NCBI GenBank assembly: GCA_017304945.1
Contig: JAFKLG010000057.1
Location: 124,001 to 188,000, forward strand
Reading direction: 5' to 3'
Source: Rhodospirillales bacterium
Lineage (GTDB): Bacteria; Pseudomonadota; Alphaproteobacteria; Acetobacterales; Acetobacteraceae
DNA: 64,000 nt
A program made the position numbers and the translations under genes. Shown here piece by piece: positions 17,390 through 26,927 of the stretch. The notes under the pieces are model-generated. The model was not told where the DNA came from. It saw only the letters and a program-made list of their open reading frames with translations, and ran no database searches. Numbering within the stretch: the first letter of the stretch is position 1; every line of letters starts with the position of its first letter.

Positions 17390-17439
17390 GGTAGAGCTGC
17401 CTTACCACAGGAGGCTACCTTCTGGTAGAGTTCCTTACC
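17390..17439 (-). promoter_or_regulatory. repeated GGTA(A/G)-N-CTACC sites upstream of the monooxygenase
   Basis: On the minus strand two near-identical 16-17-bp sites occur, GGTAAGGAACTCTACC (17424-17439) and GGTAAGGCAGCTCTACC (17390-17406), spaced 33-34 bp apart. Between them is a dyad CTACC-N4-GGTAG (17415-17428) that overlaps the first. They lie 38-87 bp upstream of the monooxygenase start, a normal repressor position. A TetR-type regulator is plausible, but none is encoded nearby. Confidence 0.5.
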
Positions 17440-17485
17440 TATCGGCTCGGCCGCGTCCCGCTCGGGCGCGGCCGCCGCCCCGCCC

Positions 17486-18175
17486 TCAGTCGAACAGCGC
17501 CACCGCGCGGATCGGGCTTGCGGTGCCGCCACGGATCTTCAGCGGGAAGCCGATGAACCGGAACCGGCCGCGGCCGACCAGCTTGTCCAGGTTCGCGAGG
17601 CCTTCCATGTGCGTGATCCCGCGTTCCGCACAGGCCATGTGGGCCTGGAAGTTGAGTTCGCCCTCCGGCGCCGGGCTGATCGCCTCCACCCCGAACATGC
17701 CGATGCCCCGATCGGCCAGCCAGTGCACGCTCTCCAGCGCCAGGCCGGGAAAGTCGTGCAGGTAGCCGGGCTTGCCGAGCAGCCGGTCATTGGTGCCCAT
17801 GTGGATCAGTACCGTGTCGCCGGGACGGATGTCCTGCTCGGACTTCGCCAGCGCCGCCTCCATCTCCGGCACCGTCGCGGCGTGCTTCAGCGGCACATGC
17901 GACAGGTCGAGGCAGATCGCCGAGGTGTAGAACTTCTCGAGCGGCATCTCGTCGATCGAGGCGGCCCCGGGCCGCGGGTCGAAATGCACCGGCGCGTCGA
18001 CATGCGTACCGGCATGGTCCGAGAAGGCGATCGACAGCGCCTTCGAGGTGAACGTGGTGTTGCCGGCCACCTTCTTCTCCGAGTGGTCGCCCCAGACCGT
18101 CATCACCACCGGCGGGTGCGATGGATGCACCTGGGTGCGGTGAAACAGCTCACGCGAGAGATCGATCAGTTCCAT
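17486..18175 (-). CDS. cyclase-family metal-dependent hydrolase
   Basis: A 229-residue member of the cyclase family (PF04199; kynurenine formamidase and isatin hydrolase relatives). The metal-binding signature HAGTHVDAPVHF spans 54-65, with H54, H58 and D60 as expected ligands. Members hydrolyse amide or lactam bonds using Zn or Mn; the substrate here is unknown. The ATG follows GAGAGGAC. It is 33 bp downstream of the G3E GTPase gene on the same strand, so the two may be co-transcribed, raising the chance that the GTPase serves this metalloenzyme (inference). Confidence 0.88.
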   Translation of the reverse strand: MELIDLSRELFHRTQVHPSHPPVVMTVWGDHSEKKVAGNTTFTSKALSIAFSDHAGTHVDAPVHFDPRPGAASIDEMPLEKFYTSAICLDLSHVPLKHAATVPEMEAALAKSEQDIRPGDTVLIHMGTNDRLLGKPGYLHDFPGLALESVHWLADRGIGMFGVEAISPAPEGELNFQAHMACAERGITHMEGLANLDKLVGRGRFRFIGFPLKIRGGTASPIRAVALFD

Positions 18176-18208
18176 GCTTGGGTCCTCTCATGGGGGGCCA
18201 GCGGGCGC

Positions 18209-19192
18209 TCAGGGAATGTCCGCCGTGTCGCGCACCTCCGCCACGATGGCGTCCAGCAGCCGCGCCGGGAAGTGGCGGGGGACTCCCTGGACGATGAACA
18301 CCAGGCGCGTGCGACGATCGGCGTCCGGCCAGGCCGGCAGGAAGACCGGCGGGGCGAAGACGTGCTGCACCCCGTGCACCAGCGCGGGCTGGTCCGGCAT
18401 CTCCGCCAGGTCCACGAGCCCCTTCACGCGCAACAGCCGGCCGCCACAATGTTCGGCCAAGGCCTCCAACAGGAAGGTCAGCGCGAGCGCGGGCAGCGGC
18501 TCCTCGCGCTCCAGCACGAAGCTCTCGATGCCGGTGGCGTGGCGGGCGGCGAACGGGTCGCGGCCGTCGCGCTCGGGCAGCCGCGCCAGGCGCAGGGCAC
18601 GGGCGACGGGATCGGCGCCGGCGAACAGCGCCGCGGGACCGACATGGTCGACGACCCCCACGCTCGGGTTCAACGCCGCGAGTTCCGCGGAGAGGTCCGC
18701 CGAGGCTGGTGCCAGGTCGGTCTTGCTCAGGACCAGGACGTCCGCCAGCGCGACCTGCCGGCGCGCCTCCGGATGCCGCAGCAGCGTCGCCGCCCCGAAC
18801 ACCGTGTCCACCACGGTCAGCAGCGTGTCCGGAACGTGATGGTCGGTGATCGCCGGGTCGGTCATCAGCGCGTGCAGGATCGGGGCCGGATCGGCGAGAC
18901 CCGAGGTCTCGATCAGCACGCGGTCGTAGTCAGCGCTCCCGGCGGCACGGCGAGCCTGCAGGTCGAGCAGGGTTTCGGTCAGGTCGGAGCGGACCGCGCA
19001 GCACAGGCAGCCGGTGGTGAGCGCGAGCAGCTTCTCGTCGGAGCGGGCGATCAGGCTGTGATCGAGCCCGATTTCACCGAACTCGTTGACGATCACCGCG
19101 GTGCGGGCGAAGCCGGGGTCGCGCAGGATGCGGCCGATCAGGGTCGTCTTGCCGCTGCCCAGGAAGCCGGTGACGATCGAGACGGGGATCAT
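18209..19192 (-). CDS. CobW/G3E-family GTPase metallochaperone
   Basis: A 327-residue G3E P-loop GTPase. Walker A is GFLGSGKTT (9-17), the metal-binding C-x-C-C motif is C62, C64 and C65, and the ETSG and SKTD segments provide the other nucleotide contacts. The CobW C-terminal domain occupies about 225-320. Family members deliver Zn, Co or other metals to client enzymes. The client is not stated by the sequence; the neighbouring cyclase-family hydrolase is a candidate. The start is the ATG at 19192; the ribosome site is weak. Confidence 0.92.
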   Translation of the reverse strand: MIPVSIVTGFLGSGKTTLIGRILRDPGFARTAVIVNEFGEIGLDHSLIARSDEKLLALTTGCLCCAVRSDLTETLLDLQARRAAGSADYDRVLIETSGLADPAPILHALMTDPAITDHHVPDTLLTVVDTVFGAATLLRHPEARRQVALADVLVLSKTDLAPASADLSAELAALNPSVGVVDHVGPAALFAGADPVARALRLARLPERDGRDPFAARHATGIESFVLEREEPLPALALTFLLEALAEHCGGRLLRVKGLVDLAEMPDQPALVHGVQHVFAPPVFLPAWPDADRRTRLVFIVQGVPRHFPARLLDAIVAEVRDTADIP

Positions 19193-19290
19193 CGCACCGG
19201 TCTAGCCCGGACCGCGCACCCCGTCATCGCGTTTGCGATTTCGTGACGCTTGGACACTACAATCGCGCCGGACGTAGTGGAGCCGCGATC

Positions 19291-20364
19291 ATGGCCAGAC
19301 GGAACGACAGCAACGGGGAGGCGGCTTTCGACCCGGCGCCGCCGATCCAGACGGACTCTCCCCCGCCGCCTTCCTCGGCGTCGCGCGGACCGGCGCCGGC
19401 ACTCGCGCCGGCTTCCGTCGCGGCGGGCCCGATCCTGGCGGCGGTCAAGTCGCCCGGGATGGACACGAGTTCGGGCGCCGCGCATGCCGCCCATCTGCGC
19501 CACGATCCCGCGGCGATCCGCCGTTTGTTCGAGACGGGCGAGTATCCATACAAGACACCGATGCGAACGGGTCCGTATGAGGACCACATGTGCGAGCTTC
19601 AGCGCGAGTTGCTGAAGGCACAGAAATGGATCGCCGACACCGGGGAGCGCGTGGTCCTGCTGTTCGAGGGTCGCGACGCCGCGGGCAAGGGCGGCACGAT
19701 CAAGCGCTACATGGAGCACCTCAACCCCCGCAGCGCGCGGGTGGTGGCGCTGCAGAAGCCGACCGAACGCGAGCGCACCCAGTGGTTCTTCCAGCGCTAC
19801 GTGACGCAGTTGCCGTCGGGTGGCGAGATGGTCCTGTTCGACCGCTCCTGGTACAACCGAGCGGGGGTGGAGCGGGTGATGGGGTTCTGCACCCCGCACG
19901 AATACCTCGAATTCATGCGGCAATGTCCCGAACTGGAGCGGATGCTGGTGCGATCGGGCGTCCGGCTGTTCAAGTACTGGTTCTCGGTGAGCCGGGAGGA
20001 GCAGCGGCGTCGCTTCCAGGCACGCGAGACCGATCCGCTGAAGCAGTGGAAACTCTCCCCGATCGACCGTGCCTCGCTCGACAAGTGGGACGAGTACACC
20101 GAGGCCAAGGAGGCGATGTTCTTCTACACCGACACCGCCGACGCGCCCTGGACCATCGTGAAGTCGGACGACAAGAAGCGGGCGCGCCTGGCCTGCATGC
20201 AGCATTTCCTGTCCTCCTTGCCCTATGACGCCAAGGATCGGAGTATCGTGACCGGGCCCGATCCGCTGATCGTGGGATCGTCGGCGCATGTGATCGGCGC
20301 CGACCTGCACATCATCGGCAAGACCGTGCATCCGTCGCTGAAGCGGGGCCGGGCGGAGGCGTGA
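19291..20364 (+). CDS. ppk2: polyphosphate kinase 2 family protein
   Basis: A 357-residue PPK2, which phosphorylates nucleoside mono- or diphosphates from polyphosphate (or the reverse). Walker A is GRDAAGKGG (127-135, K133). DRSWYNRAGVERVMGF contains the Walker B Asp and the lid-module arginines. The N-terminal ~65 residues are Pro/Ala-rich and nonconserved. The frame stays open to a GTG at 19243, but the ATG at 19291 has a GGAG site and is nearer the conserved region. ADP-versus-AMP preference cannot be settled by eye. Confidence 0.92.
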   Translation: MARRNDSNGEAAFDPAPPIQTDSPPPPSSASRGPAPALAPASVAAGPILAAVKSPGMDTSSGAAHAAHLRHDPAAIRRLFETGEYPYKTPMRTGPYEDHMCELQRELLKAQKWIADTGERVVLLFEGRDAAGKGGTIKRYMEHLNPRSARVVALQKPTERERTQWFFQRYVTQLPSGGEMVLFDRSWYNRAGVERVMGFCTPHEYLEFMRQCPELERMLVRSGVRLFKYWFSVSREEQRRRFQARETDPLKQWKLSPIDRASLDKWDEYTEAKEAMFFYTDTADAPWTIVKSDDKKRARLACMQHFLSSLPYDAKDRSIVTGPDPLIVGSSAHVIGADLHIIGKTVHPSLKRGRAEA

Positions 20365-20462
20365 GCGGCTGAGCACTGGACCGCCGTTCCCGGTCGCAAT
20401 CGGATCGCGGCCGCCGGGTGTGGGCATGCGAAGACGACGCACGTAGACCATGGGGGACGAGC

Positions 20463-21095
20463 ATGGACGCGGTGACCACCGACCACCTGATCCGGGACGA
20501 GGCCGGGCTGGACGCGCTGTATGGGGAGATCCCGCCTGGCGCGATCGCCAAGGAGGTGGATCACATCCATCCGCATTACCGCGCGATGATCGAGGCCTCG
20601 CCCTTCATGGTGCTGGGAACAAGCGGGCCGGAGGGGCTGGACTGCACGCCGCGCGGCGACCCGGTGGGATCCTTCGTGCAGGTGGTGGACGCGCACACGC
20701 TGCTGATCCCGGACCGGCGCGGCAACAACCGGGTGGACAGCCTGCGCAACATCGTGCGCGACCCGCGTGTGGCGCTGCTGTTCCTGATTCCCGGGGTCGG
20801 TGAGACGGTGCGGGTGAACGGGCGCGCGGTGATCTCGGTCGATCCGGCACTGCTGGCGCGCTTCGAGCACCGGGGCACGCTGCCCAAGGCGGTGATCGTG
20901 GTGACCGCGGAGCGGGTCTATTTCCAGTGCCCGAAAGCGCTGGTGCGGTCGGAGCTGTGGAACCCCGAGAAGCACATCTCCCGCAAGGCGCTGCCGAGCA
21001 CCGGGACGATGCTGGCGGACATCACGGCCGGGAAGGTGGGCGGGGTCGAGTACGACAAGGCGTATCCCGAGCGACTGCGGACGACGCTGTACTAG
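20463..21095 (+). CDS. pyridoxamine 5'-phosphate oxidase-like FMN-binding protein (DR2398/MSMEG_1061 type)
   Basis: A 210-residue split-barrel flavoprotein of the family often annotated as pyridoxamine 5'-phosphate oxidase-like, FMN-binding (DR2398 type). Features are the PFMVLGTSGPEGLDCTPRGD strand-turn, the DRRGNNRVDSLRNI FMN-phosphate region, and a conserved C-terminal part (SELWNPEKH). True pyridoxamine phosphate oxidase activity is doubtful for this branch; the substrate is unknown. The ATG follows a GGGGGA site. It is 98 bp after ppk2 on the same strand. Confidence 0.82.
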   Translation: MDAVTTDHLIRDEAGLDALYGEIPPGAIAKEVDHIHPHYRAMIEASPFMVLGTSGPEGLDCTPRGDPVGSFVQVVDAHTLLIPDRRGNNRVDSLRNIVRDPRVALLFLIPGVGETVRVNGRAVISVDPALLARFEHRGTLPKAVIVVTAERVYFQCPKALVRSELWNPEKHISRKALPSTGTMLADITAGKVGGVEYDKAYPERLRTTLY

Positions 21096-21114
21096 CGCGG
21101 GGGGCGTGGCGGGG

Positions 21115-21408
21115 TCATCCGGCCCCCACCCTCAGACGCGCGCCCCGTGTCGCGCCGAGCGCATTGCGAAGGGCGCTCAGGAGCGCCACGACCGAGAGTA
21201 TTGCGCGCGGCGGTCGGCCGGCGGCGGCGCGCTCGGGTGTCTGCAGGAACCAGCGAGCGGGGCGGAGATCGGGCGGCGCGGGGGCCGCGTGGTAGGTGCC
21301 GTCCGCGGTACGGATCGCCACGCCGGTGCCGTCGATCGTGGTTGCGGCCTCCGTTTCCCATAGCAGGAGGGAATCTCGCAGGAGGGCGCGAAGGTCGGCC
21401 GGCGTCAT
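21115..21408 (-). CDS. hypothetical protein (97 aa)
   Basis: Unrecognised 97-residue protein: an amphipathic N-terminal helix (ADLRALLRDSLLLWE), a beta-rich middle (GTGVAIRTADGTYH) and a C-terminal helix (AILSVVALLSALRNAL). It converges with the preceding gene with a gap of only 19 bp. The ATG at 21408 has no clear ribosome site. The frame remains open for 68 more codons upstream, but that part is the 60-bp minisatellite and is open in several frames, so it is not counted as coding. Confidence 0.5.
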   Translation of the reverse strand: MTPADLRALLRDSLLLWETEAATTIDGTGVAIRTADGTYHAAPAPPDLRPARWFLQTPERAAAGRPPRAILSVVALLSALRNALGATRGARLRVGAG

Positions 21409-21420
21409 GTGCGCGCCGGG

Positions 21421-21660
21421 GGAGTGACGTCGTGGATGGCCGGCCTTCGCCGGCCATGACACGGGGGGTGGGGTCCGCGTCCGCGGTGGCCTGGAGAGTA
21501 GGGCCTGCGCCGGCCATGACAGGGAGGGTGGGGTGCGCGTCCGCCATGGCACGCGGGACGCAGCTCTCCCCGGCCATGACACGGGGGGTGGGGTGCGCGT
21601 CCGCCATGGCACGCGGGACGCAGCTCTCCCCGGCTATGACACGCGGGGCGGGGCCTGCGT
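21421..21660. repeat. 60-bp minisatellite, four units
   Basis: Four tandem units with an exact 60-bp period: 21421-21480, 21481-21540, 21541-21600 and 21601-21660. Units 2 and 3 share an identical tail (GGGTGCGCGT), units 3 and 4 are almost identical, and all four keep CGGC(C/T)ATGAC. Unit 1 contains the 35-bp palindromic element (21428-21462). Because 60 is divisible by 3, several frames stay open across it with 20-residue repeats; I regard it as non-coding. Confidence 0.9.
21428..21462. repeat. 35-bp dispersed palindromic element, copy 2
   Basis: Identical over all 35 bp to 15712-15746. It sits at the left end of the 60-bp minisatellite and appears to have seeded it, just as copy 1 adjoins the 20-bp array. 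Confidence 0.85.
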
Positions 21661-21697
21661 CCGCTTCGACACCGGGACTGCGGCAGCGGCGCCTGGT

Positions 21698-23125
21698 TCA
21701 CAGCAGCGGCGCGGCGACGATGTCCGAGGCGATCTTGCGATGCTGCCACTGCCCGTCCGACCGAGCGCCCTTATAGGTGCCGTTCTCCACGACGATCTTG
21801 CCGCGCAGCATGGTCAGGCAGGGCCACGCCTCCATCTTGCGGCCTTCCCAGGGCGAGTAGTCCGCCTCATGCAGCTCCGCCGCCTTGATCACGCGCTTGT
21901 CCGCGGGGTCGAGCACGACGATGTCGGCATCCGAGCCCGCGGCCAGCGCGCCCTTCTTCGGATACAGCCCCATGATCTTCGCCGCATTGGTGGAGACCAG
22001 GTCGACGAACCGGCTCAGCGAATAGCCGCGCTGGCCGACCATCTCGGTGTACATCAGTGACACGCGCGGCTCGACGCCGGCATTGCCGCCGGTCGTATCG
22101 TCGATCCGGACGCCCTGCAGCTTCTTCGCCAGCGTGCAGCAGATCTCGTCGGTGGCGACGCAGTTGATCGAGCCGTCCAGCGTGCCGGCCCAGAGTTCCC
22201 TGTGATCCTCGGCGAACTTCAGCGACGGGTAGGTGTGATAGATCTGGCCGTTCGGGCGTTTGTAGTCCTCGGCCGAGTAGAGCATGTACTGGTGCAGGCT
22301 CTCGCCGTAGATCGGCACGCCGCGCCGCCGCGCCTCGCGGATGGCCTGCACGCCGGTGCCGGCCGAGACATGCATCATGTAGAGCGCCGCGCCCACCTTC
22401 TCCGCCAGCCGGATCACCCGCCGGAAGGAAATGTCCTCGGACAGCGTGTTGTGGACTTCCGCCATGTTGGCGAAGCCGGTCCGTCCTTCGCGGATCAGCT
22501 TGCCGTACATGTGCATGACGATGTCGTTGTCTTCGGAGTGGATGACGCCGAGCCCGCCGGTGGCTGCGAGGACCTGGAAGATTTCCCAGATGTCGCCGAA
22601 ATCGACCATCCGGCCCTTGCGGGAGGGCGTGATGTCGGTCGTGAAGATCTTCACCGTGGCGAAGCCGGCCTGGATCGCCTCGGCGATCTGTGGCGGCAGG
22701 TCGATCGGCAGCGCGCCTTCCACCATGATGTGCTGCGCGTAGTCGCAGGGGCAGAGGCCCTTCCAGTCGCGTTCGCGCAGCTCGATCGCCTGCTGCACCG
22801 TCGCGGCCTGGTTGGCGCGGGTGAAGTCGATCATGGTCGTGGTGCCGCCATGCAGCGCGGCCAGGCCCACCACCTCGGGCGGATCGGTCTCGGTCGGCGC
22901 CGCGTCCCCCGGGCTCGGCAGGTGCCACTTGCAATGGACGTGCGGGTCGATGCCGCCCGGGATGACGATCTTGCCGCTCGCGTCGATCAGCCGCGCGCCC
23001 TCGGGAACGGGGAAGGCGCCCGGCGCGGCCAGCGCCACGATCTTCTCACCAGCGACCAGGATGTCATAGGCGCCGACGCCCTGCGGCGTGACCACCGTAT
23101 CGCCGCGCACCACCAGATCGACCAT
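21698..23125 (-). CDS. dihydropyrimidinase / D-hydantoinase
   Basis: A 475-residue amidohydrolase of the dihydropyrimidinase/hydantoinase family, a binuclear Zn enzyme opening dihydropyrimidine or hydantoin rings to N-carbamoyl products. The metal ligands H62 and H64 (HVH) are followed by the carboxylated Lys in VKIFTT, the HSED region, and ATDEICC containing the catalytic Asp. Length is normal. No carbamoylase is adjacent, although an N-methylhydantoinase pair lies at the far right of the window. The ATG follows GGGGAG. The minisatellite begins just beyond its 3' end. Confidence 0.92.
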   Translation of the reverse strand: MVDLVVRGDTVVTPQGVGAYDILVAGEKIVALAAPGAFPVPEGARLIDASGKIVIPGGIDPHVHCKWHLPSPGDAAPTETDPPEVVGLAALHGGTTTMIDFTRANQAATVQQAIELRERDWKGLCPCDYAQHIMVEGALPIDLPPQIAEAIQAGFATVKIFTTDITPSRKGRMVDFGDIWEIFQVLAATGGLGVIHSEDNDIVMHMYGKLIREGRTGFANMAEVHNTLSEDISFRRVIRLAEKVGAALYMMHVSAGTGVQAIREARRRGVPIYGESLHQYMLYSAEDYKRPNGQIYHTYPSLKFAEDHRELWAGTLDGSINCVATDEICCTLAKKLQGVRIDDTTGGNAGVEPRVSLMYTEMVGQRGYSLSRFVDLVSTNAAKIMGLYPKKGALAAGSDADIVVLDPADKRVIKAAELHEADYSPWEGRKMEAWPCLTMLRGKIVVENGTYKGARSDGQWQHRKIASDIVAAPLL

Positions 23126-23185
23126 GCAAGCTCCCCCGTCCCGACGGCGGGTATCGTCCTGCCGGCACGCGCCGGTGGCAAGGGC

Positions 23186-24052
23186 TCAGCCGGTCGCGCC
23201 GATCCCGTCCAGCGCCCGCAGCGCTTCTGGTGGCAGCACCAGGTCCGCGGCAGCCAGGTTCTCCCGCAGATGCGCGACCGAGGACGTGCCTGGGATCGGC
23301 AGGATGTTGGGCGCGCGCTGCAGCAGCCAGGCGAGCGCCACCTGCATCGGCGTCGCGCCCAGCCCCTGCGCGACCTCCGACAGGGTGGAGGATTGCAGCG
23401 GCGTGAACCCGCCCAGCGGGAAGAAGGGCACGTAGGCGATGCCGGCCTCGGCAAGCGAGTCGATCAGGGCATCGTCGCTTCGGTGGGTCAGGTTGTACTG
23501 GTTCTGCACGCACACGATCTCGCAGAGGCGCCGCCCCTCCGCGATCTGGGTGGGAGTGACGTGGCTCAATCCGACGTGGCGCACCTTGCCCTGGCGCTGC
23601 AGCTCCGCCAGCACCGTGAGCGGCGCCTCGAGGGAGCCTTCGGCCGGCGCATGCACGTCGAACATCAGCCGCAGGTTCACCACCTCGAGCACGTCCACCC
23701 CGAGATTGCGCAGGTTGTCCTCCACCGCGCGGGTCAGTTCCTCGGGCGAGAAGGCAGGCAGCCAGGAGGCGTCGCTGCCGCGCCGCGCGCCGATCTTGGT
23801 GACGATGACGAGGTCGTCGGGGTAGGGCGCCAGCGCCTCGCGGATGAGCTGGTTGGTGACGTGCGGGCCGTAGAAGTCGCTGGTGTCGATGTGGTCGACG
23901 CCGTGCGCGACCGCTTCCCGCAGCACGGTGATGGCGGCGGCGCGGTCCCGCGGCGGGCCGAACACGCCGGGGCCGGCGAGCTGCATGGCGCCATAGCCCA
24001 GCCGCTTCACGGGTCGGGTGCCGAGGGAAAAGCTGCCGGCGGTCTGGCTCAT
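23186..24052 (-). CDS. aldo/keto reductase
   Basis: A 288-residue NAD(P)H-dependent aldo/keto reductase with a TIM-barrel fold. The catalytic residues of the family are visible as D56 and Y61 (DTSDFYG) and K86 (VTKIG). The C-terminal IPGTSS and LRENLAAADL match the NADP-binding end. The substrate is unknown. It lies 60 bp upstream of the hydantoinase on the same strand, and the two may be co-transcribed. Confidence 0.92.
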   Translation of the reverse strand: MSQTAGSFSLGTRPVKRLGYGAMQLAGPGVFGPPRDRAAAITVLREAVAHGVDHIDTSDFYGPHVTNQLIREALAPYPDDLVIVTKIGARRGSDASWLPAFSPEELTRAVEDNLRNLGVDVLEVVNLRLMFDVHAPAEGSLEAPLTVLAELQRQGKVRHVGLSHVTPTQIAEGRRLCEIVCVQNQYNLTHRSDDALIDSLAEAGIAYVPFFPLGGFTPLQSSTLSEVAQGLGATPMQVALAWLLQRAPNILPIPGTSSVAHLRENLAAADLVLPPEALRALDGIGATG

Positions 24053-24163
24053 GGCGCGAAGGTCCTGTCTGGATCAGAGCCTGAGATAGGTGGCCCGCCC
24101 GGGGGCGAAAGGGGCGCGTCGCTCCCGGCAATGACACGCCCGTCGGGCCTGCTATAAGGTCGA

Positions 24164-25048
24164 ATGCCACCCCGTGAAGACCCGATTCGCGGCATCGTGC
24201 TCGCGGTCGGGGCGACGATGCAGTTCGCGATCGCGGACACCACCGCCAAGTTCCTCAGCACCAGCCTGCCGATCGTCGAGATCGCCTGGATCCGCTACGT
24301 GATCTTCGTCGTGGTCGGCTTGGCGCTGGTACGGCCCGCCTCGGTCGCCGCGCTGCGCACGCGCGATCCCGGCTGGCAGGTGCTGCGCGGGTTCTGCGTC
24401 GTCGGGTCCTCCGTGCTGTTCGTCTACGGCATCCGCAGCATGACCATGGCGCAGGCGACCACCATCAGCTTCCTCTCGCCGCTCGTCGTGACCGTGCTCT
24501 CCATCCCCCTGCTCGGAGAGGTGGTGGGGGTGCGCCGCTGGGCCGCGGTCGCCGCCGGCATGGTGGGCATGCTGATCGTGGTGCGGCCCGGCGCGGGCAG
24601 CTTCGATCCGGCCGCCCTGTTCGGGGTCGCCTCCTCCTGCTGCTGGGCGATCGCGCTGATCATCACCCGCAAGTTGGCGGGCCGTGACACGCCGGGCGTC
24701 ACGGTGCTCTGGTCGGCGAGCGTCGGCACCGCGGTGCTCACCGTGCTGCTCCCGTTCGAGGCGGTGTGGCCGGAGTGGTGGCAGATCGGGCTGGCCGGGC
24801 TGCTGGGGGTGCTGTCCGCCGGTGGGCAGTTCATGGTGGTGCTGGCGCACCAGCACGCAACGGCCTCGATGCTGGCGCCGTTCTTCTACGTGCAGTTGCT
24901 GTGGGTGATCGTCAGCGGCTGGCTGGTGTTCGGCAACCTGCCGGATCGCTGGACGCTGGTCGGCGCCGGCGTGATCGTCTCGAGCGGGCTCTACACCGCG
25001 CATCGGGAGCGGATCCGCCGCCGCGCCGCGCTTCGCGCCGGAACATGA
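24164..25048 (+). CDS. EamA/DMT-family transporter
   Basis: A 294-residue inner-membrane transporter with two EamA repeats (about 10-145 and 155-280), ten predicted transmembrane helices and the usual E-I-A-W-I-R and P-L-x-V-T-V-L-S-I-P signatures. DMT exporters carry metabolites, amino acids or nucleotides; the cargo is not evident. The ATG follows AAGG in the AT-rich hexamer TATAAG, and the promoter probably lies in the short gap to the divergent aldo/keto reductase. Confidence 0.9.
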   Translation: MPPREDPIRGIVLAVGATMQFAIADTTAKFLSTSLPIVEIAWIRYVIFVVVGLALVRPASVAALRTRDPGWQVLRGFCVVGSSVLFVYGIRSMTMAQATTISFLSPLVVTVLSIPLLGEVVGVRRWAAVAAGMVGMLIVVRPGAGSFDPAALFGVASSCCWAIALIITRKLAGRDTPGVTVLWSASVGTAVLTVLLPFEAVWPEWWQIGLAGLLGVLSAGGQFMVVLAHQHATASMLAPFFYVQLLWVIVSGWLVFGNLPDRWTLVGAGVIVSSGLYTAHRERIRRRAALRAGT

Positions 25049-25172
25049 GCACGACCGGAGCCTGACCCGGCACCGCCGGCCGATTCCCAGAGGGGGCGTG
25101 CAAATCCGGCGCAAACCGGCTACCCAGCGCGGCTTCGAGCGGGTTCATCGCGACCAGACCCTGGAGTGACGC

Positions 25173-26897
<1,725 letters not shown>

Positions 26898-26927
26898 GAC
26901 GCGAAGCGGGTCGACGCGGCTGCGGGA

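Noticed and set aside
21405-22060. Open frames on both strands across the 60-bp minisatellite with 20-residue repeats
   Set aside because: Frames stay open because the period is divisible by three; several frames show it at once, and none has a ribosome site or a plausible protein.
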